Assembly (NCBI GenBank): GCA_963699345.1
Contig: CAVOTL010000005.1
Location: 1,302,001 to 1,366,000 of the forward strand
Direction of reading: 5' to 3'
Length of the DNA: 64,000 nucleotides
From: Bog-756 sp963699345
Lineage (GTDB): Bacteria; Actinomycetota; Acidimicrobiia; Acidimicrobiales; RAAP-2
The notes under the pieces were generated by a model. It worked only from the letters and a program-made list of their open reading frames with translations. It ran no database searches and had not been told where the DNA came from. Below are positions 63,114 through 64,000 of this stretch, piece by piece (the first letter of the stretch is position 1; the number at the start of each line of letters is the position of its first letter). Position numbers and translations under genes: made by a program.

Positions 63114-63273
63114 TGCGATCTCGGCGTTCCGGGGCGTTCTGGGATCCCGCGGCCGAGCCGGCATCCTGCCGGGACTCGAGCCATGACCGATCAGCCCTGA
63201 CCATCGGCGCGGGCCCCACGGCGTCGAGGAGACCGACTCGCGCCGGGGTGAGGTGGGCGCTGACGGAGCCGGG

Positions 63274-63828
63274 TCAGGGATAGACACCGCTCACGCAGAT
63301 GATGTACGTGAGACCGTCGGGAGCCGCCGCGGTGAGATTGGGCAGGTCGAAATCGCTCGTCCCGTTCCCGCCGTAGTTCGTACCCATCAACGAGTACAGG
63401 GACGGGTTCCCGGTGATCGTGAGGGTCTGCCCCTTGGCCGGCATCCAGTTCTCGGCCACCGCCTCGGAAGCGGTGAGGACGACGTCCCCGAGCGTGCACG
63501 GCGCCCCCGTGGACATTCCCGTGTACGACGGGTTGTCGTTGGTGCCGAAGATGCCGGTTGTCCCGGAAGGTCCCTGCGGGCCGGTCGGACCCGTCGGACC
63601 CACCGGTCCCTGCGGGCCGGTCGGACCTTGCGAGTTCCACGAGATCAGGGTGGAGCCGGCCTTGCAGGTCGGCGCCACGGTCCCCACGCTGGTGAGCTTG
63701 CCCTTGGCCAGGCAGCCGTAATACGTGGTGCCCGGTCCGCTGGCGGACGCCTCGGTCACTCCTATCGTCAAGCCGGTCGCGAGCAGAGCTCCGACGGTCA
63801 TCCCCAGTGCCAACGTCTTGAGTCTCAT
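63274..63828 (-). CDS. Secreted collagen-like protein with phage tail collar-type domain
   Basis: Protein of 184 residues: signal peptide (LALGMTVGALLATGLTIGV, cut near ASASGP), a short Cys-bearing segment (YYGCLAKGKLTSVGTVAPTC), a Gly-X-Y stretch (GPTGPQGPVGPTGPTGPQG), and a C-terminal collar-like domain with YSLMGTNYGGNGTSDFDLPNL and YIICVSGVYP. The collar domain is typical of tail-fibre proteins but also occurs on bacterial surface proteins. ATG at 63828 has GGAGGT upstream and is preferred over the GTG at 63837. It is the second collagen-like protein of the window. The last 170 bases of the window show no gene. Confidence 0.83.
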   Translation of the reverse strand: MRLKTLALGMTVGALLATGLTIGVTEASASGPGTTYYGCLAKGKLTSVGTVAPTCKAGSTLISWNSQGPTGPQGPVGPTGPTGPQGPSGTTGIFGTNDNPSYTGMSTGAPCTLGDVVLTASEAVAENWMPAKGQTLTITGNPSLYSLMGTNYGGNGTSDFDLPNLTAAAPDGLTYIICVSGVYP

Positions 63829-64000
63829 GGTTCCCACCTCCGGCCGGGGGAACCTTCGTCCGCCGACGCACCCATTGTGGGCCCGTTGTCCCGAACCGAC
63901 AATGAGCCGGCAGCTACCTCCGTGTGCACGACCCCGTCACTGCGGGCGGTTTCTTCGTGGCCGGGTTGTCGCGGGTGAATTCTCGGTGACGGGATCGAGG

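Noticed and set aside
63274..63828. Possible prophage because of the tail collar-like domain
   Set aside because: No other phage gene is nearby, and the protein has a signal peptide and collagen region, so a secreted bacterial protein is more likely.

Overview
The window comes from a high-GC actinobacterium. GTG starts are common, and adjacent genes very often overlap by 4 bases (ATGA or GTGA). The best clue to the class is the secreted protein at 48354-49517: before its collagen-like region it carries GYWLV...VYAF / GYWLF...VFAFGDA...YYGS repeats, which are characteristic of Acidimicrobiia. HemQ, DUF1918, a class F sortase and a CIRCE-controlled lone groEL also fit Actinobacteria. No rRNA, tRNA, insertion sequence, integrase or CRISPR array was seen, so this looks like ordinary chromosome rich in secreted and signalling genes.

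Layout. 1-6805: molybdenum cofactor genes (moaE, mog) and a membrane-bound molybdopterin oxidoreductase, with a MacB-like ABC exporter plus SGNH lipoprotein between them. 6975-10822: a glycosylation cluster (GT-C membrane protein, DUF2064, GT2, sugar epimerase). 10945-14378: purine nucleoside phosphorylase, a beta-propeller lipoprotein and a secreted two-repeat protein. 14677-19176: a 1499-residue secreted protein containing three almost identical 1182-bp repeats. 19263-23060: ABC transporter plus two-component system in one operon. 23244-29519: a protein built like soluble adenylyl cyclase, divergent from an FAD oxidase and a YhhN protein. 29659-32375: a large secreted repeat protein. 33383-39143: a TPR/SLOG-like/cyclase protein followed by a TIR-TM-WD40 protein and a membrane-anchored protein. 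39259-43943: DUF1918, a serine hydrolase and a GAF-GAF-cyclase. 44085-48211: MFS exporter with MarR regulator, then agmatine-to-putrescine genes (aguA, aguB). 48354-52188: collagen-like protein, winged-helix regulator, ice-binding-like protein and its sortase. 52253-55030: divergent pair with repeated operators, a TPR remnant and a glutamine amidotransferase. 55071-60529: groEL, hemQ, larE, NIL, methyltransferase and Nudix genes. 60593-63828: acetyltransferase, toxin-antitoxin-like pair, TetR/epoxide hydrolase pair and a second collagen-like protein.

Three points stand out. Three class III nucleotide cyclase genes lie within about 20 kb, and one sits directly before a TIR protein. The collagen-like gene and the ice-binding/sortase pair share a 26-base upstream motif and flank a winged-helix regulator, which suggests a small cell-surface regulon. 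Five genes are broken by a single-base change inside a homopolymer run. That pattern looks more like sequencing indels than five independent gene losses, and each frame is rebuilt cleanly by adding or removing one base.
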